This document shows positions 13,882 through 23,027 of a DNA stretch of 64,000 nucleotides, piece after piece; positions within the stretch are counted from its first letter, which is position 1, and the number at the start of each line of letters is the position of its first letter. The notes below the pieces were generated by a model, which worked only from the letters and a program-made list of their open reading frames with translations, did no database searches and was not told where the DNA came from. Made by a program: the position numbers and the translations under genes. Source of the DNA: Mesorhizobium loti. GTDB taxonomy: Bacteria > Pseudomonadota > Alphaproteobacteria > Rhizobiales > Rhizobiaceae. Where the stretch lies: NCBI GenBank assembly GCA_014189435.1, contig CP050293.1, positions 5,647,001 through 5,711,000 on the forward strand. The letters are read 5' to 3'.

Positions 13882-16236
13882 TCAGCGACGTACCGCCGCC
13901 TTCTTGGCAGTCCTGATGTCCTTGGCGAAGGGCCATACCGTGTTCGACATGGTCTCGATGCCGGAGGCGCTGAGCGCCGAACCGAACAGGAACCCCTGGA
14001 CAAGGTCGGGCTTGACCTGCAGCGCCAGGATCTTGAGCTGCTCGAAGGTCTCGACGCCTTCGACGGTCACCGAAAGCCCCAGCGGTCGCGACAGGTTGAC
14101 GATGCCCTTGAGCAGCTCGAGCGAACGGGGGTTCTGGGTGACGTCCATCAGGAAAGAACGGTCGATCTTGATCTTGTCGAGCGGCAGCTTGTGCAGGTAG
14201 CTCAGGCTCGAATAGCCGGTGCCGAAATCGTCGAGCGCGATGCGCACGCCAATCTGCTTCAGCTCCTCGATATACTGGCGCGTCAGCGACTTGTCGTCGA
14301 GCAGCGCCGTTTCGGTGACCTCGATCTCGAGCCGGCTGGCGGCGAGGCCGGTGCTCGCCAACGCATCGCGAACCTTCTGGATGACGTCGCGGTTGCGGAA
14401 ATCCTTGGCCGAGAGATTGACCGAGACGCTGGTCTGGTCCGGCCATTTGGCGCATTCGGCGCAGGCTGCCTGCAGCACGAAGGTGCTGATCTCGGAAATG
14501 ATGCCCATTTCCTCGGCCAGCGGAATGAAGATGCTGGGCGAGATCGGCCCGAGATCGGGATGATCCCACCGGCACAGCGCCTCACAGCTGGCGATGCGCA
14601 TGGTGCTCATCGCCACGATCGGCTGATAGACCACCCGCAGGCTCTTGCTTTCCACAGCGGTGCGTAGATCCGCCTTCATCAGCTGACGGTTGCGGAAGGC
14701 GGCATCCATCGAGGCTTCGAACAGCCGCCAGCTGTTCTTGCCGAGCTCCTTGGCCTTGTAGAGCGCCAGGTCCGCCTTGACGATCATGGCGTCGACATCG
14801 GTATCCTTGACCCGCGACAGCACCGCGCCACCGCTGGCCTGGATGCGCAGCCCGTGCCCGGCGACATCGACTTCCCCTTGCAGGCCGGCGAAGATCTCGT
14901 CGAGCTGGCTGGTCAGATGGCTTTCATCCTCGACGCGGTCGAAGAAGATCATGAACTCGTCGCCGCCGAAACGGCTGACCGTGATGCCTTGCCCGGCAAT
15001 GGCGGCAAGCCGCTCGGCAACGGCGTAGATCAAGCCGTCGCCGATCGGATGGCCAAGCGTGTCGTTGACGCTCTTGAAATCGTCGAGGTCGAGCACCGCC
15101 AGGCCGCAGAGACGGTCGCGATCGCCTGATACCATGGCCTCGCCGATGAGCTCATGGAAATAGGCGCGGTTGGGCAGGCCGGTGAGGTTGTCGTAGCGTG
15201 CCATGAAGCGGATCTTGTCTTCCGCCTCGACACGGGCGGTGACATCCTCGAAGGTGATGACACCCAGCTCCTGGCTGCCTTCGCGAGCCGAGAATTCGTA
15301 GTGCTGGCCGTTGGCAAGGGAAACCAGCACCTTGCGGTCGCGGCCCTCGCGCAGGGCGCGCGTCAGCTGAGCCTCGATATAGCGGCAATCCTTGGGCGCC
15401 AGCATGCCGCCGGCGACGCCACGCATCAACAGACCATGGATCGACCGCCCGAGCAGCGCATCCGGCGACTTCAGCGACATCAGATGCGCGGCCTCGGCAT
15501 TGGCCACCGCGACGCGGCCGTCCGGGCCGAGCATGACAAGCCCATGCGACATGGTGTTGAGCGCCCGGTTGAAGCGCTGGGCGATGCGGTTGGCCTTCTT
15601 CTCTTCCGATACCGCCGCAAAAAGCACGTCGCGCACGGTGTTGGCGAATTTGCGGATGGCGAACAGGAACGGCGCGGACAGGAGCCCGAGGAGGACATGG
15701 TAGATGTCGCCGCGCAGCAGGAAGCCCAGCGAGATCGGCCAGGTCAAGGCAAGGGTCAGGATGGTGACCATGCGCGGCGAGCCGTAGTTCCGGCCGGCGA
15801 TCGAGGTCGCCGTCGCCAGCGTCAGGCAGACGGAGGCGATTTCGGCAAAACCGTCGCGCGCGAAATAGATGCCGAGCAGGCAGAAGGCGCCCAGCGTCAA
15901 GCCGTGCAGGGAACCGTAGAGAATGTAGTCATTCTCGCGCTTGTGCGCTTCTTCCCAGGTCGTCGGCGACGGCATGCTGTTGTATTTTCGAAAGTTTCTC
16001 ATGCGGAAGATACCGACGAGAACCATCGAAATGGCGACCAGCAAATACAGCGGATCGCCGTTTTTCCACCAGACAAGGCCAATCAGGAAGGTCTGCGCGA
16101 GAATGCCGATCGAAAGCGTCAGTCCGTCGCGAAACAGGGTTTCCACGAACGGAATGTAGACGTCGACCGGGATCTCGTTCTTTTTTCTCAGATTCAACGC
16201 CTGAATCCCAACCCTTGGGGACCCAAGCAGTGTCAC
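13882..16236 (-). CDS. Membrane GGDEF-EAL cyclic-di-GMP turnover protein with PAS domain
   Basis: 784 residues. Five or so hydrophobic helices occupy residues 30-200. A PAS-like domain follows (RFNRALNTMSHGLVMLGPDGRV). The GGDEF domain has the canonical SRFGGDEFM, so diguanylate cyclase activity is possible. No RxxD inhibitory site is visible just upstream of it. The EAL domain is complete: CEALCRWDHP, VNLSAKDF, EVTETALL, DDFGTGYSSLSYLHKL, KIDRSF and VEGVET, so phosphodiesterase activity is also expected. The start is a GTG with AAGG just upstream. Net direction of c-di-GMP turnover cannot be predicted. Confidence 0.93.
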   Translation of the reverse strand: MTLLGSPRVGIQALNLRKKNEIPVDVYIPFVETLFRDGLTLSIGILAQTFLIGLVWWKNGDPLYLLVAISMVLVGIFRMRNFRKYNSMPSPTTWEEAHKRENDYILYGSLHGLTLGAFCLLGIYFARDGFAEIASVCLTLATATSIAGRNYGSPRMVTILTLALTWPISLGFLLRGDIYHVLLGLLSAPFLFAIRKFANTVRDVLFAAVSEEKKANRIAQRFNRALNTMSHGLVMLGPDGRVAVANAEAAHLMSLKSPDALLGRSIHGLLMRGVAGGMLAPKDCRYIEAQLTRALREGRDRKVLVSLANGQHYEFSAREGSQELGVITFEDVTARVEAEDKIRFMARYDNLTGLPNRAYFHELIGEAMVSGDRDRLCGLAVLDLDDFKSVNDTLGHPIGDGLIYAVAERLAAIAGQGITVSRFGGDEFMIFFDRVEDESHLTSQLDEIFAGLQGEVDVAGHGLRIQASGGAVLSRVKDTDVDAMIVKADLALYKAKELGKNSWRLFEASMDAAFRNRQLMKADLRTAVESKSLRVVYQPIVAMSTMRIASCEALCRWDHPDLGPISPSIFIPLAEEMGIISEISTFVLQAACAECAKWPDQTSVSVNLSAKDFRNRDVIQKVRDALASTGLAASRLEIEVTETALLDDKSLTRQYIEELKQIGVRIALDDFGTGYSSLSYLHKLPLDKIKIDRSFLMDVTQNPRSLELLKGIVNLSRPLGLSVTVEGVETFEQLKILALQVKPDLVQGFLFGSALSASGIETMSNTVWPFAKDIRTAKKAAVRR

Positions 16237-16342
16237 ATCCGCCTTAAGAAAGATTTAGAGAGCCCCTCGCGCCGCTGCCGTCAAGCCGGGTGACGTTGCG
16301 GAAAGCGAGGAAACTGTCGTTCAGGTAAACAAGGCGTATCGA

Positions 16343-19300
16343 TCATTCGGCGGCTTGAAGCTCCGGCCGCGACGGCGTGCCCGACAGGCGTTCGAGCAGC
16401 CTTTGGCGTTCGCCGGCGGCCTTTTCCGCGCTGGCCTGGCGGACGTGGCCATAGCCGCGAATGAGGGCCGGCACCGAGGCCAACGCAACCGCCGCATCGA
16501 CCCTGGCCGGGGCCAGCGATCCGGCGATGAGTTCCAGATCCGCCTCGTACCGCGCCAGCAACTGCCGCTCCATGCGCCGCTCGGCGGTGTAGCCGAACAG
16601 GTCGAAGGCGGTGCCGCGCAGGCCCTTCATCGCCGCCAGCAGGCGAAAACCCTTCATCATCCACGGGCCGAAGCTCGATTTCCTGGGGCTGCCGTCATTG
16701 CCGCGGCGGCCCATGATCGGCGGCGCGAGGTGGAATTCGAGCTTTTCGTAGCTCTGGAACTGTTTTCCGAGTTCAGCGGCGAAAGAGCCGTCCGTGTAAA
16801 GACGCGCCACCTCGTACTCGTCCTTGATCGCCATCAGCTTGAACAGGTTTTTCGCGGCGGCTTCCGACACCGCCGTCGAACCCGGCACGGCCTTGGCTTC
16901 GGCGGCACGCAAAACCGCCAGTTTCTCGGCATAACGCTTGCCATAGGCGGCATTCTGATAGGCGGTCAGGAAAGCGACGCGGCGGGCAACGATGTCGTCC
17001 AGCGTCTCGGCGACGTCGGCAGCCTGGCCGGTCTTTCCAGCGACGGTTGGGCCCGGCTGGGCGACGAGGCCGCGCACGAAATCCGGCTGATGGGCAGCGC
17101 GGCGGCCCCAACGGAAGGCAGCGATGTTCATCGCCACGGCTTCGCCATTGAGCTCGATCGCCTTCTCGACCGCCTCGGCCGACAGCGGCAGGCCGCCATG
17201 CTGGAAGGCAAAGCCGAGCATGAACATGTTGGCGCCGAGCGAATTGCCGAAAAGTGCCGTGGCGGTGCGGGTGGCGTCGAAGAAATGCGCCTTGTCGTCG
17301 CCCGCGGCCGCACGGATCGCCTTCTTCAGGCGTTCTATCGGCAACGAGAAATCCGCCGAACGGGCGAATTCGCCGGGCATGATCTCGGCGGTGTTGGCGA
17401 CGAAGATGGTGTGGCCCTCGCGCACCGCGGTCAGCACCTTCTTGGCGCCCGACACGACGAGATCGCAGCCAAGCACGAGATCGGCCTTGCCGGCCGAGAC
17501 GCGGATGGCATGGATGTCGTCCGGGGTGCGGGCGATGCGGACATGGGTGAACACCGAGCCACCCTTCTGGGCGAGGCCGGCCATATCGATCATGCCGCAG
17601 CCCTTGTCCTCGAGATGCGCCGCCATGCCAAGCACCGCACCGACGGTGACGACGCCGGTGCCGCCGACGCCGTCGATGATCGCTGCCCAGCCCTGCTCGC
17701 CAAGCGGGAATTCGGACGGCACGGGCACGCCGTCGAGCGGATCGGTCTTGCCGGCCAGGCCCTCGGCCTTGCGGATCTTGGCGCCGTGCACGGTGACGAA
17801 GGACGGGCAGAAGCCGTTGACGCAGGAGAAGTCCTTGTTGCAGCTCGACTGGTCGATCTTGCGCTTGCGGCCGAATTCGGTTTCGACCGGCTGGATCGAG
17901 ACGCAGTTCGACTGCACGCCGCAATCGCCGCAGCCTTCGCAGACCAGCTCGTTGATGAAGACGCGCTTGTCGGGATCGGGGAATGTGCCGCGCTTGCGGC
18001 GGCGGCGTTTTTCGGCGGCGCAGGTCTGGTCGTAGAGCAGCACTGATACGCCCTTTACGTCCCGCAGTTCGCGCTGGACGAGATCGAGGTCGTCGCGGTG
18101 ATGAATGCTGGCGCCAGCCGGGAATTCGGCCTTGCCGGCATATTTGTCCGGCTCATCGGTGACGATGGCGATGCGGTCGACACCCTCGGCGCGCACCTGC
18201 CTGGCGATCATGTCGACGGTCAGGCCGCCTTCGTGCGGCTGGCCGCCGGTCATGGCGACGGCGTCGTTGTAGAGGATCTTGTAGGTGATGTTGGCGTCGC
18301 TCAACAGCGCGAAACGGATCGCCAGCGTGCCGGAATGGTTGTAGGTGCCGTCGCCGAGATTCTGGAAGATGTGGCCACGCTTCGAGAACGGCGCCTGGCC
18401 GACCCATTGCGCGCCCTCGCCGCCCATCGCCGTGAAGCCTACGGTGTTGCGGTCCATCCACAGCGCCATGAAGTGGCAGCCGATGCCGGCCGCGGCGATC
18501 GAGCCGTCCGGCACCTTGGTCGACGAATTGTGCGGGCAACCGGAACAGAAGAACGGCGTGCGCGAGCCGATGTCGGTGGCATCGGTGAGCATTGCCTGGA
18601 ACTGGCGCAGCTTTGCCACCCGCGCCAGGATCTCCTCGGACGGGCCGATGGTCCGCACGATCCTCTCGCCTAGCGCGATGGCGATCTCGTTGGGGTCGAG
18701 CGCACCCTTGGCCGGGAACAGCCAGTCGCCGCGCTCGTCCTTCTTGCCGACAATGACCGGCTGCGTGGCGGTGCCGTAAAGGCTTTCGCGCAGTTGCACC
18801 TCGATCAGCGAGCGCTTTTCCTCGACGACGACGATGGTGTCGAGGCCGCGGGCGAAATCGGCGATGTGATGCAGGTCGAGCGGCCAGGGGCAGCCGACCT
18901 TGAACAGCCGCACGCCGATGCGGTTGGCGGCCGCCTCGTCGATGCCGATGTCCTCCAGCGCCTGGCGGACATCGAGATAGCTCTTGCCCAGCGTGATGAT
19001 GCCGATCTTGGGGTTGCGGCCGCCCGAATAGACGATGCGGTTCAGCCCGTTGGCATGGATGAAGGCGGAAGCGGCTGCGCGCTTGTGCTCATGCAGCCGC
19101 TCCTCCTGGCCGAGCATGTCGATCTCGTGGCGGATGTTGAGACCGCCTGATGGCATGTCGAAATCCGGCACGACGATGTTCAGCCGCTCGAGCGAGGCAT
19201 CGACCGAGGCCGTCGATTCGATGTTGTCCTTGACGCATTTGATGGCCGCCCAGGTGCCGGCAAAGCGCGACATGGCAAAGCCGTAGAGCCCGTAGTCGAT

Positions 19301-19837
19301 GATCTCCTGGACGCCGGCCGGGTTGAGGATCGGCACCATCGTGTCGACGAACAGGAATTCGGTGGCGTGCGCGTTGGTCGAGGATTCGGCCATATGGTCG
19401 TCGCCCATCAGGGCGAGCACGCCGCCATGTTTGGAAGAGCCGGCGAGATTGGCATGGCGAAACACATCGCCGGAGCGATCGACGCCCGGCCCCTTGCCGT
19501 ACCAGACCGAAAAGACGCCGTCATGGGTGCCCTCGCCCAGCAGTTCCGTCTGCTGCGATCCCCAGCAAGCGGTGGCGGCAAGCTCCTCGTTGAGCCCTGG
19601 CTGGAAGACGATGTCGGCCTGAGCGAGCTGTTTCTTCGCCTTCCACAGCTGCATGTCGAGGCCGCCGAGCGGCGAACCGCGATAGCCGGAGACGAAGCCG
19701 GCCGTGTTCAGGCCGGCGCGGCGATCACGCTCGCGCTGCATCAGGAGCATGCGGATGACCGCCTGCGCGCCGGACAGGAAGATGCGCTCCTTTCCAAGGT
19801 CGAACTTGTCGTCGAGCGCGACGTCATGCAGCGTCAT
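16343..19837 (-). CDS. Indolepyruvate ferredoxin oxidoreductase, fused alpha/beta
   Basis: 1164-residue single-chain 2-oxoacid:ferredoxin oxidoreductase, oxidatively decarboxylating aryl-pyruvates to acyl-CoA in aromatic amino acid breakdown. The ATG at 19837 gives MTLHDVALDDKFDL and AGGAA upstream. The N-terminal part carries the pyrimidine-binding half (GFVSGYRGSPLGG). The TPP domain has CSGCPHNSSTKVPDGS and GIGCHFMALWMD. Two Cys clusters (CEGCGDCGVQSNC and CNKDFSCVNGFC) ligate Fe-S. The gamma-type domain (GVGGTGVVTVGAVLGMAAH) lies behind them. Length agrees with other proteobacterial fused enzymes, which need no separate beta subunit. It is monocistronic in this window. Confidence 0.95.
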   Translation of the reverse strand: MTLHDVALDDKFDLGKERIFLSGAQAVIRMLLMQRERDRRAGLNTAGFVSGYRGSPLGGLDMQLWKAKKQLAQADIVFQPGLNEELAATACWGSQQTELLGEGTHDGVFSVWYGKGPGVDRSGDVFRHANLAGSSKHGGVLALMGDDHMAESSTNAHATEFLFVDTMVPILNPAGVQEIIDYGLYGFAMSRFAGTWAAIKCVKDNIESTASVDASLERLNIVVPDFDMPSGGLNIRHEIDMLGQEERLHEHKRAAASAFIHANGLNRIVYSGGRNPKIGIITLGKSYLDVRQALEDIGIDEAAANRIGVRLFKVGCPWPLDLHHIADFARGLDTIVVVEEKRSLIEVQLRESLYGTATQPVIVGKKDERGDWLFPAKGALDPNEIAIALGERIVRTIGPSEEILARVAKLRQFQAMLTDATDIGSRTPFFCSGCPHNSSTKVPDGSIAAAGIGCHFMALWMDRNTVGFTAMGGEGAQWVGQAPFSKRGHIFQNLGDGTYNHSGTLAIRFALLSDANITYKILYNDAVAMTGGQPHEGGLTVDMIARQVRAEGVDRIAIVTDEPDKYAGKAEFPAGASIHHRDDLDLVQRELRDVKGVSVLLYDQTCAAEKRRRRKRGTFPDPDKRVFINELVCEGCGDCGVQSNCVSIQPVETEFGRKRKIDQSSCNKDFSCVNGFCPSFVTVHGAKIRKAEGLAGKTDPLDGVPVPSEFPLGEQGWAAIIDGVGGTGVVTVGAVLGMAAHLEDKGCGMIDMAGLAQKGGSVFTHVRIARTPDDIHAIRVSAGKADLVLGCDLVVSGAKKVLTAVREGHTIFVANTAEIMPGEFARSADFSLPIERLKKAIRAAAGDDKAHFFDATRTATALFGNSLGANMFMLGFAFQHGGLPLSAEAVEKAIELNGEAVAMNIAAFRWGRRAAHQPDFVRGLVAQPGPTVAGKTGQAADVAETLDDIVARRVAFLTAYQNAAYGKRYAEKLAVLRAAEAKAVPGSTAVSEAAAKNLFKLMAIKDEYEVARLYTDGSFAAELGKQFQSYEKLEFHLAPPIMGRRGNDGSPRKSSFGPWMMKGFRLLAAMKGLRGTAFDLFGYTAERRMERQLLARYEADLELIAGSLAPARVDAAVALASVPALIRGYGHVRQASAEKAAGERQRLLERLSGTPSRPELQAAE

Positions 19838-20057
19838 CAGGAATTTCCTCTGCGGAGGCCACGCGGGGGCAGGCAGCCAACGTCGGGGTCGGATGACGCA
19901 TCCTTTCTCCCCTTGCAAGGCAGGTCAAACAAAATCGAAGGTGCCAGGCAACGCGCAACGAACAGTCCGTGGCCATTCGAATCGAGTACGAAACCGACCA
20001 GCAGGCGTTTCCCGGCGCACGAAAGTTTCAGCTGCAACCAGGGCTGACAGCGATGCG

Positions 20058-20594
20058 TCAGCTGCCCTTCGAGCAATCCGGCTTCGGTTCGCCCGGCAGC
20101 TTGCCGTCGGGATGGCCGACGAGATCTGGATTGGCCGTATAGAGCTGGTCGATGACCAATGGCCGGTCGGGCAGCACCGACTGGTCCTCCGTCGACATCA
20201 GCGTGGTGTCGATCTTCTGCAGAACCGCACCGTCGGCGCCCTTGACGCTGATGGCAATCGCATAGGGCTTGTTCTTGACGACGCAGGTCAGCGCCGGGCT
20301 CTCCAGCGTCACCTTGTCGAGCTTTGGCCACACCTTCTGCTCGACCACCAGAGGCGCGCCGCCGGCGGGATTCTGGAAGCTTGCGACCGCGACCTGGCCC
20401 TCTCCCATCGGCTGCAGCGGCCGCAACGTCACCACATAGGTCGCCCTGGCGAGGCGGTAGTTGAAGACGAATATCTTGCCGGAAATCTCGAACAGCTTGC
20501 CTTCGGCGTTGCCGGTATCGCGGCAGGCGCCGAGCGCCACGGCGGCAATGAGTGCCGCGCCGACAACGATCGAACGGGAAAGACCTCTAGGCAT
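20058..20594 (-). CDS. Putative lipoprotein of unknown function
   Basis: 178 residues from the ATG at 20594. A signal peptide with hydrophobic IVVGAALIAAVALGAC ends in a lipobox (ALGAC), predicting lipid attachment at that Cys. The mature part is beta-rich and has no recognised motif. Its start overlaps the end of the CGNR gene by 8 bases, suggesting co-transcription and coupling. Confidence 0.7.
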   Translation of the reverse strand: MPRGLSRSIVVGAALIAAVALGACRDTGNAEGKLFEISGKIFVFNYRLARATYVVTLRPLQPMGEGQVAVASFQNPAGGAPLVVEQKVWPKLDKVTLESPALTCVVKNKPYAIAISVKGADGAVLQKIDTTLMSTEDQSVLPDRPLVIDQLYTANPDLVGHPDGKLPGEPKPDCSKGS

Positions 20595-21198
20595 CCTTGA
20601 CCTCATTTTCCGCCATACGGCGGCGACGATAGTGACGACTTGCCTTCTGCCTGTTGCCGCACACCGCCATGTCGCACCAAAGGCGGCTGGAATTGCGGCT
20701 TCTGTCGACGAACAGCCAGGTGCAGTTGGGACAGATCCTAAGCCTTGCGACGGTGTCGTCGCGCAACAGTGATAGCGCGGAAACCGCCAGCGCCGCCTCG
20801 AAGGCGATCGGCGTCAGGGGATCACCGAACGGCCTTCCCGGCGCACCGATCTCGGTCCGGCTGCCGGCCAGACCCTCGGCGCAGGCTCTCAGGAACCCCG
20901 GCAGATCGGTGGTGACAACCGCGCCCTTCGACACCGCTCCGCGAAACAGCTGGTCCGTCGTCTCGCGGATCGACAGCACGACGGGTGCGATCGTCTCCGG
21001 TGACGGTGCAGCCAGCGGCCTGTCGCCAAGCTCGGCGGCGCGAAAGCGGCTCGCCGCATCGGCGAAGCGGGCAATCTCGGACGGATTGTCGAAACGGTCG
21101 AAGGTGCGCTCCGGATCGCCGCGCAGCACGACGGTGTTCGCCGTGTCGAGCGCGAGCAGGCCGCCAGTGAAGCGGTGCGGGGTCCAGGATACCGTCAT
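20587..21198 (-). CDS. ABATE-domain protein with CGNR zinc finger
   Basis: 203 residues. The N-terminal ABATE region (GGLLALDTANTVVLRGDPE) is followed by the C-terminal CGNR zinc finger, CPNCTWLFVDRSRNSSRLWCDMAVCGNR, with four Cys ligands and a basic tail (RHYRRRR). Members are regarded as stress-linked transcriptional regulators, but few are studied. It is divergent from the permease at 21350. A 9-bp inverted repeat immediately upstream of its start suggests autoregulation. Confidence 0.85.
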   Translation of the reverse strand: MTVSWTPHRFTGGLLALDTANTVVLRGDPERTFDRFDNPSEIARFADAASRFRAAELGDRPLAAPSPETIAPVVLSIRETTDQLFRGAVSKGAVVTTDLPGFLRACAEGLAGSRTEIGAPGRPFGDPLTPIAFEAALAVSALSLLRDDTVARLRICPNCTWLFVDRSRNSSRLWCDMAVCGNRQKASRHYRRRRMAENEVKDA

Positions 21199-21203
21199 GC
21201 TCG

Positions 21204-21241
21204 GAATCTAACCGATAAATCGCATTTGACAAGTTAGATTC
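21204..21241. promoter_or_regulatory. Inverted repeat at the CGNR/permease divergent promoter
   Basis: Perfect 9-bp arms GAATCTAAC (21204-21212) and GTTAGATTC (21233-21241) enclose 20 bases. On the minus strand TTGTCA followed 16 bases later by TAGATT could be the CGNR promoter; on the plus strand TTGACA starts at 21226. The position is typical for an operator controlling both genes. Confidence 0.5.
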
Positions 21242-21288
21242 AGCAATGCAATTTCTCTACCGGGCGCGGACTCCGCAGCCTCTGTCTT

Positions 21289-21337
21289 GAGCATATCGTT
21301 GTCCCAAAACCGCTTTGCACGTTTGGGCGACATGCTC
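21289..21337. repeat. Dispersed palindromic element, CCCAAAA/TTTGGG family, copy 1
   Basis: GAGCAT...CCCAAA...TTTGGG...ATGCTC folds into a hairpin. A second, clearly related copy lies at 59124-59168. The core CCCAAAACCG...TTTGGGCGACATGC is a known type of abundant rhizobial intergenic repeat. It occupies the leader of the permease gene. Confidence 0.75.
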
Positions 21338-21349
21338 CGAGGGTTTCGC

Positions 21350-22255
21350 ATGCTCTACTTCTTCCAGCAGGTGCTGAACGGACTGCATTCGGGCGCGCTC
21401 TACGCGCTGCTCGCCTTCGGCTATGTGCTGACCAACGGCATCCTGCACCGCACCAACCTCGCCTATGGCGCGCTGTTCGCCTTTTGCGGCCAGACGATGA
21501 TCCTCACGGCCGCCTTCGGCTATCAGGTGCTGTGGCTGACGCTTCTGGCGGCGGTGGCGCTCGGCGTCGTGGCGGCGTTCCTCTATGCCGCGCTGATCAG
21601 CCACGTGCTGTCGCGCAGCGTCTTCGAACCTTTGGCCGACCGGACACCCAACGCAATCGTGGTGACGACGCTGGGCATATTGCTGCTGTTGTCGGAGGCA
21701 AGCCGCATCGCCGCCGACACGCATGATCTGTGGCTGCCGCCGATGCTGGCGCAGCCCATCGTTTTCGCACAGGGCGCGACCTTCAAGGCAACGCTGACGC
21801 TCATCCAGCTCATTGATTGCGCGCTGGCGCTGGCGGCAATCGCGCTGGCCAGCTGGGCATTTGCCCGCTCGAGCTTCGGCCGGCGCTGGCGCGCCGTCTC
21901 CGACGACCCCAAGGCGGCGGCGATGTGCGGCGTCAACGTGCGCACGGTGTTCCGGCATGCGGTGCTGTTCGGCGGCTTCTGCGCCGCGCTGGCCGGCGTC
22001 ATGGCCGGCCTCTATTACGGCAATGTCAGCTTCGGCTCGGGCCTCGTCTACGGGTTGAAGATCCTGTTCGTGACGGCGGTCGGCGGCTATCTGTCGCCGC
22101 CACGGGCGGCGCTGGGCGCGGCCGCCTTCGGCATGGCCGAATCGCTGTGGGCCGGCTATTTCCCGGTCGAATGGCGTGATGCGTGGATGTATCTGTTCCT
22201 GGTCGCCACGCTGATCCTGATCGGCGCCGGCCGCGATACCGGCAAGCTCGCCTGA
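21350..22255 (+). CDS. Branched-chain-amino-acid-type ABC transporter permease (LivH-like)
   Basis: 301 residues from the ATG at 21350, which has GAGGG 6 bases upstream. The frame is open to 21287 but that part is the palindromic repeat. Eight or more hydrophobic helices follow the LivH/LivM pattern (QQVLNGLHSGALYALLAFGYVLTNG, then RWRAVSDDPKAAAMCGVNV as the EAA-like coupling loop, then AGVMAGLYYG). No ATP-binding protein, second permease or substrate-binding protein is adjacent, so it is either an orphan or works with subunits encoded elsewhere. Confidence 0.85.
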   Translation: MLYFFQQVLNGLHSGALYALLAFGYVLTNGILHRTNLAYGALFAFCGQTMILTAAFGYQVLWLTLLAAVALGVVAAFLYAALISHVLSRSVFEPLADRTPNAIVVTTLGILLLLSEASRIAADTHDLWLPPMLAQPIVFAQGATFKATLTLIQLIDCALALAAIALASWAFARSSFGRRWRAVSDDPKAAAMCGVNVRTVFRHAVLFGGFCAALAGVMAGLYYGNVSFGSGLVYGLKILFVTAVGGYLSPPRAALGAAAFGMAESLWAGYFPVEWRDAWMYLFLVATLILIGAGRDTGKLA

Positions 22256-22442
22256 GCCATCAGACTTTGGTTGCATGACGCCGGGGCAGACCGCCGGTAT
22301 CCGGCACTGCCTGCCAAGCGACGATATTTTGCTGCCTCTATCCTTGTTGACCCGTCAGTCCACGCGCGGCATACCGTTGGACCACGCGGCGTGACGGACG
22401 AAAAGGGGGAAGCCGGCACGCCTCGGTACAAGGGAGGAATGC

Positions 22443-23027
22443 ATGGCAGGGCTTCTCGCTCTATCCAGAACCATTGATCGCGCGAACGAATTCATCGGCA
22501 AATGGGTGTCGTGGCTGATCCTGCTGGCGATCCTGGTGAGCGCCGCCAACGCCATCATCCGCAAGGTGTTCGACATATCCTCGAACGCCTGGCTCGAGCT
22601 GCAGTGGTATCTGTTCGGCGCCGCCTTCATGCTGGCCGCCGCCTATACGCTGAAGCAGAACGAACATATCCGTATCGACATCGTCTACGGCCTGTTTTCA
22701 CGCCGCGTGCAGCACTGGATCGACCTGCTTGGCCATCTCCTCTTCCTGATGCCGTTCGTGACGCTGATGGTGATCTATTTCGTCCCCTATGTGTCGCTGT
22801 CGTTTCGCAGCGGCGAGATGTCCAACAATTCCGGCGGGCTGATCATCTGGCCGGCCAAGGCCATCCTGCTCGTCGGCTTTTTCCTGCTCGCGCTGCAGGG
22901 CATCTCCGAAATCATCAAGAAGATCGCCATCATGCGCGGCGACATGGACGACCCCAATCCCTTCATATCGGCGCATGAGCAGGCCGAGCTCGAAGCCAAG
23001 GCACTGGCCGATGAGGTGCGCTCGTGA
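22443..23027 (+). CDS. dctQ: TRAP transporter small permease
   Basis: 194 residues with four hydrophobic helices (WVSWLILLAILVSAANAIIR; WYLFGAAFMLAAAYTLK; LLGHLLFLMPFVTLMVIYF; AILLVGFFLLALQGISEII) and the family's NEHIRIDIVY loop. GGGAGG precedes the ATG. It partners the large permease that starts at its stop codon. The 187-bp leader carries a possible TTGACC...CATACC promoter. Confidence 0.93.
   Translation: MAGLLALSRTIDRANEFIGKWVSWLILLAILVSAANAIIRKVFDISSNAWLELQWYLFGAAFMLAAAYTLKQNEHIRIDIVYGLFSRRVQHWIDLLGHLLFLMPFVTLMVIYFVPYVSLSFRSGEMSNNSGGLIIWPAKAILLVGFFLLALQGISEIIKKIAIMRGDMDDPNPFISAHEQAELEAKALADEVRS

Noticed and set aside
16355..18046. 563-codon open frame opposite the indolepyruvate oxidoreductase
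   Set aside because: Composition is that of a GC-rich antisense shadow; the minus strand carries intact Fe-S and TPP motifs.
19837..20331. Open frame across the gap between the oxidoreductase and lipoprotein genes (minus strand)
   Set aside because: It overlaps the lipoprotein gene in another frame and has no motif; the 220-bp gap shows no supported gene.
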